From Methylococcaceae bacterium NSP1-1 (GTDB taxonomy: Bacteria; Pseudomonadota; Gammaproteobacteria; Methylococcales; Methylomonadaceae), in assembly GCA_002256465.1 (NCBI GenBank), contig NQJG01000127.1, positions 1 to 8,112 on the forward strand: DNA of 8,112 nt. Reading direction: 5' to 3'. The number at the start of each line of letters is the position of its first letter. Position 1 is the first letter of the stretch. Both the position numbers and the translations under genes were made by a program. Below the pieces are notes generated by a model, which saw only the letters and a program-made list of their open reading frames with translations, was not told the origin of the DNA and searched no databases. Shown in pieces: positions 1 through 6,544 of this stretch.

Positions 1-231
1 TATGTGAAAACATTTATCTTGCCAGTTTGTAGAAAGTTCAATGCCGGTTATTAACTTGACGCCTGTTGCATCAGCACACAACTGTGCTTCAGTGAGCCCT
101 TCTGTGGTATCGTGATCCGTTAACGCCAGTGAGGTAACACCTTGCTGATGCGCACGTTGGACTAACTCGGTTGGCGATAATGCACCATCCGAGGCAGTTG
201 AATGACAATGTAAGTCGTAAAGTTCAGTCAT
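1..231 (-). CDS. rnm: PHP-domain phosphoesterase, RNase AM / TrpH (YciV) type, N-terminal part only
   Basis: This is the first 77 codons of a gene that runs off the left edge; it starts at an ATG (231-229) and stays open to position 1. The N-terminus has the hallmarks of the PHP metal-dependent phosphoesterase superfamily: DLHCHST at residues 6-12 (H8 and H10 are first metal ligands), the SDG turn at 14-16, LTDHDT at 38-43 (D39, H40, D41) and GIELS at 63-67 (E65 ligand). This pattern fits the TrpH/YciV group. Its E. coli member, RNase AM, is a 5'-3' exonuclease that trims 5S, 16S and 23S rRNA 5' ends, and relatives hydrolyse 3',5'-bisphosphonucleotides. Full-length family members are about 280-300 residues, so roughly a quarter is visible. 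It lies downstream of the ABC exporter on the same strand, separated by a 79-nt gap that is almost entirely a heptamer repeat. No strong ribosome binding site is visible. PHP assignment is firm; the subgroup is probable. Confidence 0.85.
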   Translation of the reverse strand, partial: MTELYDLHCHSTASDGALSPTELVQRAHQQGVTSLALTDHDTTEGLTEAQLCADATGVKLITGIELSTNWQDKCFHI

Positions 232-240
232 AAGTAATTA

Positions 241-307
241 GGTTCAAGGTACAAGGTGAAAGGTTCAAGAAGATAGCTTTTTACCTTTTACCTTGAACCT
301 TTCACCT
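241..307. repeat. Palindromic array of GGTNNAA heptamers with a perfect 16-bp inverted repeat
   Basis: Four head-to-tail 7-bp units occupy 241-268 on the plus strand (GGTTCAA, GGTACAA, GGTGAAA, GGTTCAA). Four more lie on the minus strand, reading from 306 down to 279 (GGTGAAA, GGTTCAA, GGTAAAA, GGTAAAA). The two half-arrays face each other, giving a perfect 16-bp inverted repeat, 254-269 against 292-307, around a 22-nt loop. It fills most of the gap between the exporter stop (311) and the PHP gene start (231), both on the minus strand. The minus transcript could fold into a strong hairpin just after the exporter stop. There is no U-tract after it, so it is not a classical intrinsic terminator; it could stabilise or insulate the mRNA. 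Heptameric short tandem repeats of this style occur as dispersed families in some bacteria; membership of such a family is inferred. Confidence 0.85.
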
Positions 308-310
308 GCC

Positions 311-2101
311 TTATTGATATTCGCCATAAAGTTTGGCATAAAGACCCTTTTGGCTTATTAGTGTTTCATGACGTCCTTGTTCACAGATTACACCCTGTTC
401 AAAAACATAAACATGATCGGCTTGTTTAACAGCACTCAGACGATGAGCAATAATAATGGTGGTGCGGCCTTTTAAAAATACTGCAAGTGCTTGATGTAAT
501 TTATGTTCAGTTTCGCTATCCAGCGCCGAAGTCGCTTCATCCAATATTACTACCTTAGGATTGGCAACAATCATGCGTGCAATGGCCATTCTTTGTCGTT
601 GACCACCAGAAAGTCGCATGCCCTGACGACCGACAATAGTATCTAAACCATTTTCAAGGTCTTTTACGGCATCTTTTAATTGCGCGATACTCAGTGCATT
701 CCATAATACGGCATCGCTGGCGGGTTTACCCAAAGTGAGATTGGCGCGGATAGTATCGTTAAAGAGAACAGGATGTTGCAGCACCGTAACAACATTTTCT
801 CTGACAACCTCCAGACCTATGCGTTCAATCGGAACATTGTCAAAGCAAATCCGGCCTTCACTGGGTAAATAGAGACCGATCAGGGTTTGAATCAAGGTAG
901 ACTTGCCGCCGCCGCTAGCGCCGACCAGGGCAACCTTTTCGCCAGCTTTAATTTTTAACTGAATGCCGTTAAGTATTTTTTCTTCGCCGTAACTGAAATG
1001 CAGATTATCGACATTTATAGCGACGGTTTTTTTGTTCCGAAACGGATTTTCAAGATGAGGATAATGCGGTTCCTGCTTCAGGGCATTCAATCTGTTGATA
1101 CGGAATAATGCTGCTTTAGCGGCATAAAATGCATATTGAATACCCAATATTTCCTGTACGGGCGCCATCATAAACCAGAGATAGCCGAATACAGCAAGCA
1201 TTTGGCCGATGCTGAGATCAGAATAAAATACCATGAGCATTGCGCAGGCGCGGAAAATATCAAAACCGAACAGGAATACCAGAAAACTTAAGCGCGACGC
1301 CGCATCACTTTTCCAGGCAAAAGCGGCTGAATAATCTTTAACCGATCGAGCAGACTCAATCAATTGCCGGCAATAATATTGCTCGCGGTTACTGGCACGA
1401 ATTTGATGAATCGCCTCCAGTGTTTCCGTTAGCGATTGTTGAAAAACCTCATAAGCAGAATTTTCCCTGGATTTAAGATCTTTAACACGAGAACCGACCA
1501 CGCGCGTGAAATAAATCACCACCGGATTTAACAGCATAATGAACAAACCCAGTTGCCAGTGCATCCATAATAAAATCGCCGCAGTACCAATAATCGTCAA
1601 GCTGGCTACCAGTAATTTGCTAACGGTAGTACCGATAAACGTATCAATCGTATCGAGGTCTTTAACCAGATGAGTAACGACCGCACCTGTGCCAAGACTT
1701 TCGTATTCAGACATGGAAATGGTTTGTAAATGTCCGATCAGATTTTTGCGAATACGGAAAATAATATCTTTCGAAATGCAGGAAAAGTGTCGAGCTTGAA
1801 TAATGTTAAAAATGATTGCAATGAGTCTCAGTATTAAACTGGCAATCAAAATAACTGATATATAAAGAATAGGGAGATGCCATTCTGCGGGAAAAAGTCG
1901 GTTTATGATACCAATTGCCGCTCCCGGTTTATTGAGTAAAACTTCATCGACCAACAACGGCATCAGTAAAGGCACTGGAACACTGGCAATGGTCGCTAAA
2001 ATAGCAATGAAATGGGAATAAATCAGCGCTTTTTTATGTTCTAATGCGATTTGATAGATACTGTTCCAAGTGTAAGATTGTTTAGCCTGTTTTGATTGCA
2101 C
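311..2101 (-). CDS. Type I ABC exporter half-transporter (fused membrane and ATPase domains)
   Basis: A 596-residue protein with the MsbA/multidrug-exporter layout: an N-terminal six-helix membrane domain (about residues 25-320; hydrophobic stretches near 27-50, 76-100, 155-178, 181-200, 270-292 and 298-318), then an ATPase domain (about 360-596). The ATPase has every motif: Walker A GASGGGKST (394-402), Q-loop Q442, signature LSGGQ (497-501), Walker B with LDEATSALD (520-528) and the H-loop histidine H563. It should work as an inner-membrane homodimer, or heterodimer, exporting a lipid, drug or peptide. There is no C39 peptidase domain and no partner gene, so the substrate cannot be named. 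The start is GTG at 2101; an in-frame TAA lies four codons upstream and the first internal Met is near residue 130, so GTG is the only sensible common start. No clear Shine-Dalgarno is seen. It begins 51 nt after the nuclease gene stop and may be co-transcribed with it. Confidence 0.92.
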   Translation of the reverse strand: MQSKQAKQSYTWNSIYQIALEHKKALIYSHFIAILATIASVPVPLLMPLLVDEVLLNKPGAAIGIINRLFPAEWHLPILYISVILIASLILRLIAIIFNIIQARHFSCISKDIIFRIRKNLIGHLQTISMSEYESLGTGAVVTHLVKDLDTIDTFIGTTVSKLLVASLTIIGTAAILLWMHWQLGLFIMLLNPVVIYFTRVVGSRVKDLKSRENSAYEVFQQSLTETLEAIHQIRASNREQYYCRQLIESARSVKDYSAAFAWKSDAASRLSFLVFLFGFDIFRACAMLMVFYSDLSIGQMLAVFGYLWFMMAPVQEILGIQYAFYAAKAALFRINRLNALKQEPHYPHLENPFRNKKTVAINVDNLHFSYGEEKILNGIQLKIKAGEKVALVGASGGGKSTLIQTLIGLYLPSEGRICFDNVPIERIGLEVVRENVVTVLQHPVLFNDTIRANLTLGKPASDAVLWNALSIAQLKDAVKDLENGLDTIVGRQGMRLSGGQRQRMAIARMIVANPKVVILDEATSALDSETEHKLHQALAVFLKGRTTIIIAHRLSAVKQADHVYVFEQGVICEQGRHETLISQKGLYAKLYGEYQ

Positions 2102-2152
2102 GGGAATAGATTAACTATATTTTTATAAGCCGGTAATTGTAGCATCTCACTT

Positions 2153-3115
2153 TCATAATCCTAACATCGCATTTGTTCTATGTTCTCTTTGCCTGATCGC
2201 GCCAGGGTGACGAATTAATAACGAAAAATGATTTCTGCTTTTGTTTAGCCAACCACGGACTTCGAGAATTTTACCCAAATAATCATTAACATCAGGAAAT
2301 AAAAATTGCCATTTGCGTTCGATACGTGCTTCAAACCGGCTGGAAAACACCAGGTAAATAGACTTTGGGGTATTACGAATATTAACAACCTTGCCCACCA
2401 GGCGCGTCCAACCCTGATGCCCCACTTCAGTAAGATTGTTAACGGGTATTGCGGCATACTCTGGTCGTTGCCAAATGCCCAATCTGTCTTGTTCCGCCTT
2501 ATTCTCGGCTGCAAGCAACTCATTGACGTACAGCAGATTAGGGGGGTAAATGCTGATTGCGGCAAGTCCTGCCTTAACCAGAGACAAATTAATATGCTCT
2601 TTTTTTTCGCTGAACAGATGCGCTAAAGTTCTTCCGTATTTATCGGTTTTTTCCAAATCAAATTCCAGGCGAATTCTGGCGTGTTGCAGTTTATTGATCA
2701 ACCAGGTTTTGGCATCTTCTCCACCCGCGTCAGCCATCTTATCTTTATGTTGAACTTCCGGTGTATTGATACCCAACAATCGAATTTTACGACCATCCTC
2801 CAGCACGACTGTATCGCCATCGTATACCGTTTTAACCCTATAAAAGACATAGCCCGGATTTATCTTGACAGTTTTTGCATCAGGAGAAAATCGATCAGAA
2901 AAATGCTCGCTGCCTTTTGCATCCTGCCATTGATAGATTTCTGCATTTACCCACGCGGGTAAACATATAAATAAAATCAATAAACCCTGTATCAACTTGG
3001 CTTTGTAAATACTAAGGAACGAGCATTTTAGAACTTGTTCAACTGGCTGGTAACAAGCGATGTAACCGTTGATACAACGCTGAAGACTGATAATAAGACT
3101 GGATAAAGTGTTCAA
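2153..3115 (-). CDS. Secreted thermonuclease-family (SNase) protein with N-terminal DUF4124-like segment
   Basis: The frame encodes up to 320 residues. A hydrophobic signal (about 41-58) ends in a good signal peptidase site, VNA before EIYQW, so export to the periplasm or outside is likely. Next is a short DUF4124-like motif (59-85, beginning EIYQWQDAKG), then a staphylococcal-nuclease domain (about 90-217). That domain has YDGDT (98-102), RLLGINTPE (112-120, with R112 and E120 matching the catalytic Arg and Glu) and DKYGRT (158-163, with R162 the second catalytic Arg). It should cut DNA and RNA with calcium. The last 85 residues (about 235-315) look like an extra small beta-rich, perhaps OB-type, domain. 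The start is uncertain. There is no ATG or GTG before the nuclease domain; the longest frame uses TTG at 3115, but 40 polar residues would then precede the signal peptide. TTG at 2995 gives a compact signal peptide and is my preference. An ATG at 3026 is out of frame. Confidence 0.88.
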   Translation of the reverse strand: MNTLSSLIISLQRCINGYIACYQPVEQVLKCSFLSIYKAKLIQGLLILFICLPAWVNAEIYQWQDAKGSEHFSDRFSPDAKTVKINPGYVFYRVKTVYDGDTVVLEDGRKIRLLGINTPEVQHKDKMADAGGEDAKTWLINKLQHARIRLEFDLEKTDKYGRTLAHLFSEKKEHINLSLVKAGLAAISIYPPNLLYVNELLAAENKAEQDRLGIWQRPEYAAIPVNNLTEVGHQGWTRLVGKVVNIRNTPKSIYLVFSSRFEARIERKWQFLFPDVNDYLGKILEVRGWLNKSRNHFSLLIRHPGAIRQREHRTNAMLGL

Positions 3116-3321
3116 GTTATAAAATTTTTATCTCTAAGCAACGAAACAATCCAATCCGGGTATATGTGATATCTAGCGACGATTTTCCAGCTCCATTTTC
3201 TGCCGTTCGTTACATCTATTCGAGATTGTTGTATTATTGTATCAGCAACCGCTTGAGTATCCTGAGTTATCTTAATGCGGATTGTGGAAAAACCTGATGA
3301 CACATATATCACTGTCTTCAA
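3112..3321 (-). CDS. Doubtful small reading frame upstream of the nuclease gene
   Basis: A 69-codon frame opening at TTG (3321), immediately after an in-frame TAA, and ending in a TGA that overlaps the TTG at 3115 of the nuclease frame (TTGA). I recognise no family. The product would be basic, with a tryptophan-containing stretch (GRKWSWK) and no signal peptide or membrane segment. There is no ATG in the frame and no ribosome binding site. In favour: it fills most of a 245-bp gap, and its overlap with the next frame resembles translational coupling. Against: a 69-codon open frame in AT-rich DNA can occur by chance, and the overlap exists only if the unlikely upstream start of the nuclease gene is used. 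It may also be a remnant of a lost gene. Confidence 0.15.
   Translation of the reverse strand: MKTVIYVSSGFSTIRIKITQDTQAVADTIIQQSRIDVTNGRKWSWKIVARYHIYPDWIVSLLRDKNFIT
3282..3310 (+). promoter_or_regulatory. Candidate sigma-70-type promoter for the BON lipoprotein gene
   Basis: TTGTGG (3282-3287) and TATATC (3305-3310) are separated by 17 bp, the optimal spacing, and lie 51 bp upstream of the ATG at 3362. Each box matches four of six consensus bases. It is the best candidate I found in this gap, judged by eye only, and AT-rich DNA yields such matches by chance. Confidence 0.3.
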
Positions 3322-3361
3322 TTAAATCTTTACACCTGATTTTTCTTAAAACATAACCATT

Positions 3362-3676
3362 ATGAACAAATCAAATTTGATACTCCGTTTGTTAATAAGT
3401 CTTGTGTTGGTCTTTTCGGTAGCCGGTTGCGCAGGTGGAAGAACGTCCGAAAGTACAGGTGAGTATTTCGATGATTCTTTTATTACTACCAAAGTGAAGG
3501 CTTCAATATTGGGTGATTCCAAGCTTAAAACTTACCAAATTGATGTTGAAACTTTTAAAGGTATCGTGCAGCTTAGCGGATTCGTTGATTCCAGTGAGAT
3601 GGCCGCCAGAGCCGCGGAGCTGGCAAGAAACACCAAAGGAGTTAAAATGGTTAATAACAGTCTCATCGTCAAGTAA
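3362..3676 (+). CDS. BON-domain outer-membrane lipoprotein, small OsmY/DolP-like
   Basis: A 104-residue protein starting at ATG 3362. Residues 1-22 form a lipoprotein signal peptide (MNKSNLILR followed by a hydrophobic core) ending in the lipobox SVAGC, with C23 as the lipidated cysteine. The residue after it is Ala, not Asp, so sorting to the outer membrane is expected. A single BON domain covers about 37-104 (DDSFITTKVKASIL, the central GIVQLSGFVDS, and the closing KGVKMVNNSLIVK), the pattern seen in OsmY and in DolP/YraP, which carry two such domains. BON domains bind phospholipid and support envelope integrity. Having only one domain makes this a minimal member, but such short ones are common. 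It stands alone on the plus strand, divergent from the nuclease gene and convergent with the broken gene that ends at 3708, 31 bp away. No clear ribosome binding site is seen. The domain call is strong; the physiological role is inferred. Confidence 0.88.
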   Translation: MNKSNLILRLLISLVLVFSVAGCAGGRTSESTGEYFDDSFITTKVKASILGDSKLKTYQIDVETFKGIVQLSGFVDSSEMAARAAELARNTKGVKMVNNSLIVK

Positions 3677-3707
3677 CCAAGCTCATCAAGAACGGCTTGA
3701 CTTTAAA

Positions 3708-4892
3708 TTAATTGGAGTTGTAAATAGGAGTCGCCGTTATCCGTGCATCGATCTGTTTTGATATTTCTTGATATGCGGGGCTATCAACGGACTGGAAGCG
3801 TTGTTTAAATTCAGTTTCGTCCATATGTTCAGGAAGATCTCTGGGATCGGGCATGAAATCGCTGTAATCTTTTATTCCGGACATAGCTTTTTGAATCTTT
3901 CGAGCACTTTCAGGTGATGACGTCGCCATTTCACCAAAGCGCGTCACCAAAGCGCGTACCGGCTTTGTCAGCGGCTAAATCAATAAAGCTGAAGCCACTG
4001 CCGTCCTTCGCATCGCTTAATTCTTTTTCTTCGCCTGCAACTTTAGCTACCTGGCCGTTTAAAGAGGCTGTAATGGCTGCAGAACCGATGAAATGTTGGG
4101 CGAGATCTATCCTTTTGTATAAAAAAGCGGAATAACGCTTTTCTGTTATTGGCTTTGATGCGGAAGAAGACAGGAATTTCTTTGTTTCTTTTTTATTAAC
4201 GTAATCATTGATTGCCATAATGGCTATCTTATTTTCTTCGATGGCATTTTCTAGTGTAGAGCGTTGATAGGCCAGTTCAAATAACGGCTTTAATAAATCG
4301 GCCAGTGATAAACGCCACTCGAGGTTTCCCTGCTGGAGTTATAGGTAATGGAGATTTTTTGCTGGTCAATTTTAACGGTTTTGATAGGATGGGTTGCCAG
4401 AATGAAATATTCATTCAACGATGTATATCGAATAATATTGTCGATAACAAAGGCTGCAAATTTCGCCGGAAGTAATAATTTTCCAGCTTTAAATTTTGTG
4501 AGCGTGGGGAGTTCATTCTCGTCATCGTTGCCCAATCTAAAACTAATGTTTAAATACTGGCCCAGCTTATTGTTGGGCAAAGTCATTGTCACGATGAATC
4601 TCAATGCGTTATTTTTTAATTCTATTTTGGCTGCACTTTCGCTGTACCGATTTAGTAAATAATTGGCGGCAAGATTGAGATCGGGTTGTGTTAACTCGAT
4701 TGTGCGGATTTCGTCAGGTTTGGTTTTAGAGCCTTCATGAAGGATTTTTTTTGCTCTGGCAATGTCTTCTCGGGTAAGCGTCCACCCCACAGCTATGTCG
4801 GGTTTGTTACTAACTCCAAAAAAAACCAGCATGGCACATAAAATAACTATTGCGCTCAGCATTAGCAAAAGCATGCGTGATAGGGTTCTCAT
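3708..4892 (-). pseudogene. Membrane-anchored protein of unknown function, broken by two frame shifts
   Basis: Three consecutive open segments in three frames read as one gene. Segment 1 runs from ATG 4892 (a TTG at 4910 would overlap the ppx stop) to about 4338 and encodes a single membrane anchor (about residues 6-27), then an extracytoplasmic part with TREDIARAKKIL and LTQPDLNLAANYLLNRY. Left in frame it would stop at 4290. Segment 2 is open from 4338 (LQQGNLEWRLSLADLLKP) through ENKIAIMAINDYVN and DLAQHFIGSAAI to AADKAGTRFGD, with a stop at 3931. Segment 3 continues from RFGEMATSSPESARK to a TAA at 3708. The shift between 2 and 3 is explained exactly by the 13-bp tandem duplication at 3931-3956: removing one copy joins AGTRFG directly to EMATSS. 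The shift between 1 and 2 needs loss of 1 nt, or of 3n+1 nt. The repaired product would be about 394 residues. The C-terminal part resembles, from memory only, an uncharacterised gammaproteobacterial family. It follows ppx by 10 nt on the same strand and is probably co-transcribed. Function unknown. Confidence 0.8.
3931..3956. repeat. 13-bp perfect tandem duplication that breaks the reading frame
   Basis: TCACCAAAGCGCG occurs twice back to back, at 3931-3943 and 3944-3956. It lies inside the minus-strand unknown gene. Because 13 is not a multiple of three, the second copy shifts the frame and brings in a TGA (3933-3931). Deleting one copy restores a continuous frame with sensible protein on both sides. 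This is a typical slipped-strand duplication. Confidence 0.95.
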
Positions 4893-4902
4893 AAAGTATT
4901 GA

Positions 4903-6402
4903 TTAAGCAAATTCGAGTTTGAATCCTGCAGATTTAAGATAATCGGACTCCTGGATTAAATCAGCATGAGTCAAGGGGGACTGGGTTAGCCACGCACTTG
5001 GAAACTGTAAGAAAATTTTGGATTTTATGATCGCTATTTTAAAGTCAGGTAATTCATGTTCATGGCGATTGCGGTGCAGTAATACCGCCAGTCGCAAAAC
5101 AAGCGTCAGGTAAGGTGCGTATGTATTCCAAGGTGACGGTAAATCGTTGAAAAGAGCTTGCGAAAATTTGCGTCGATGTGATCTTATAATGGACGCCAAC
5201 AAAATCTGATCCTGGTTAGAAAAGCCCGCTAAATCACCATTTTCAATAATATAGGCACTGTGTTTATGGTATTGGCTATGGGCAATATCAATACCGATTT
5301 CGTGCAAATCAGCTGCCCAATCCAGAAATTGCACGCTGCTTTCATCGCTAGCCCAACTGTAATCAGCACTTAATTGCTCCAGCATAACACTTAATGTATG
5401 CTTGATACGTACCGCGTGTTTTTTGTCGGTATGATATCGATCGGCCACGGACTGAACGGTCGCTGAACGCATATCGTGATTATAAATTCGCCCTAATAAA
5501 TCCTGTATGAGGCCCTCTCTTAAGGCGCCATCAGCAACTGTCATCTGCTCAATACCCAGGCTTTTGAATGTTGCATAAACTATGGCCACACCGCCCGCAA
5601 ATACCGGTAGACGTTCGGAATCAAGTTCCGGCAAGTTAAGTTCATTAATATGATTGCACTGGTTGAGATGAGCAACAAGTTTCTCCAGTCCTTGCCGGGT
5701 TATACCGTTATTGCTCCAGCTTTTGGCTTGCAGAACTTTGGCAATTGAACGTAAGCTGCCGGATGCGCCAATGGCTTCATCCCAGTTTTTACACTGAAAT
5801 TTTTTCTGGAATGGCTCCAGCTTCTGTTCGGCAAACAGGGTTGCCTGGTTAAATGCGTTTTTGGATAGCTGTCCATCTTTAAAAAAGGCATTGCTAACCG
5901 AGACGCAGCCCATGTGCAGGCTTTCTTTTTCTTTGGGAGTGTCGCCTGTGCCTATGATGTATTCGGTGCTGCCGCCGCCAATGTCCATAACCAGACGCAA
6001 ATTGGCATTGCTGCTCAAGCTATACGCTACCCCCAAGTAGATTAAGCGGGCTTCTTCTATGCCTGAAATAATATGGATAGGATGATTTAGGGCTTGTTCA
6101 GCTTTAATCAGAAACTGGCCGGCATTTTTAGCGGTACGCAAGGTATTGGTGCCGACAATGCGAACGCTGCCAGGCGGAAAATTGCGGATTCTTTGGCCAA
6201 ATCTCTCCAGACAGGCTAGCGCTCTATTTTGAGTGCTCTCATCCAGGATATTGTTTGCATCCAGTCCCGACGCAAGTCTGACCATTTCCTTAAGCCGGTC
6301 GATAGTTTGGAGTTTACCATCGTTTAGACTGCAAACAATCATATGAAAGCTGTTAGAGCCCAAGTCTACAGCGGCAACGATTTCAGGTGGTTTGATAGGC
6401 AC
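4903..6402 (-). CDS. ppx: Exopolyphosphatase (Ppx/GppA family)
   Basis: A 499-residue protein close in length and sequence to E. coli Ppx (513) and GppA (494). These remove terminal phosphate from polyphosphate, or the gamma phosphate from pppGpp. The ASKHA-fold N-terminal half shows VDLGSNSFH (12-20), the phosphate-binding GTNTLR (84-89), SGIEEARL (113-120, with E117 aligning with catalytic Glu121 of E. coli Ppx), DIGGGSTE (140-147), MGCVS (164-168) and GASGS (212-216). The helical C-terminal half has the HD-like pattern WAADLHEIG (362-370) and HKHSAYII (379-386), then RSHRR (407-411). Wording such as IRSHRR and GALREGL is nearer to Ppx than to short GppA-like proteins, so I call ppx, but the boundary is soft. 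The start is GTG at 6402, with an in-frame TAA two codons upstream; a weak GGA sits about 10 nt before it. It is divergent from yadG across 142 bp and is followed by the broken membrane-anchored gene. No polyphosphate kinase gene is in view. Confidence 0.93.
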   Translation of the reverse strand: MPIKPPEIVAAVDLGSNSFHMIVCSLNDGKLQTIDRLKEMVRLASGLDANNILDESTQNRALACLERFGQRIRNFPPGSVRIVGTNTLRTAKNAGQFLIKAEQALNHPIHIISGIEEARLIYLGVAYSLSSNANLRLVMDIGGGSTEYIIGTGDTPKEKESLHMGCVSVSNAFFKDGQLSKNAFNQATLFAEQKLEPFQKKFQCKNWDEAIGASGSLRSIAKVLQAKSWSNNGITRQGLEKLVAHLNQCNHINELNLPELDSERLPVFAGGVAIVYATFKSLGIEQMTVADGALREGLIQDLLGRIYNHDMRSATVQSVADRYHTDKKHAVRIKHTLSVMLEQLSADYSWASDESSVQFLDWAADLHEIGIDIAHSQYHKHSAYIIENGDLAGFSNQDQILLASIIRSHRRKFSQALFNDLPSPWNTYAPYLTLVLRLAVLLHRNRHEHELPDFKIAIIKSKIFLQFPSAWLTQSPLTHADLIQESDYLKSAGFKLEFA

Positions 6403-6470
6403 GAGTTATCCAGTTTTGTCTATGAAGCGTGTTAATATCTGCTAGAATCACACGGTTTTTTGCTATCCAT

Positions 6471-6499
6471 TTGAGCTTTTTTATCATGGATATTATATC
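6471..6499 (+). promoter_or_regulatory. Candidate sigma-70-type promoter for yadGH
   Basis: In the 142-bp gap between the divergent ppx and yadG genes, TTGAGC (6471-6476) and TATATC (6494-6499) are separated by 17 bp. This places transcription start roughly 40 bp before the yadG ATG at 6545. The boxes match the consensus at four of six positions each. No operator or riboswitch is apparent. I found no convincing ppx promoter on the other strand. Confidence 0.3.
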
Positions 6500-6544
6500 T
6501 AATTTAACTTATTTTAAAGGCTTCCGTTAAGTGTTAGTTTCAAT

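Noticed and set aside
254..307. Hairpin after the exporter stop read as an intrinsic terminator
   Set aside because: The stem is perfect, but the 22-nt loop is long and no T-tract follows on the minus strand. The heptamer periodicity explains the structure better.
241..307. CRISPR-like array
   Set aside because: Units are 7 bp, contiguous, without spacers and in both orientations.
2245..2565. Open frame of 106 codons on the minus strand within the nuclease gene
   Set aside because: It overlaps the well-supported SNase frame, has no recognisable domain, and is a shadow of that gene.
3676..3707. Possible shared terminator between the convergent BON and unknown genes
   Set aside because: Only a five-base CAAGC/GCTTG stem with a 12-nt loop, followed by mixed A/T rather than a T-run; too weak to call.
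3931..3956. 13-bp direct repeat as a transposon target-site scar
   Set aside because: The two copies are directly adjacent with nothing between them, as slippage produces; there is no remnant of an inserted element.
4348..4662. Plus-strand open frame of 104 codons antisense to the unknown gene
   Set aside because: It mirrors the coding frame on the other strand, with no start signal or family resemblance.
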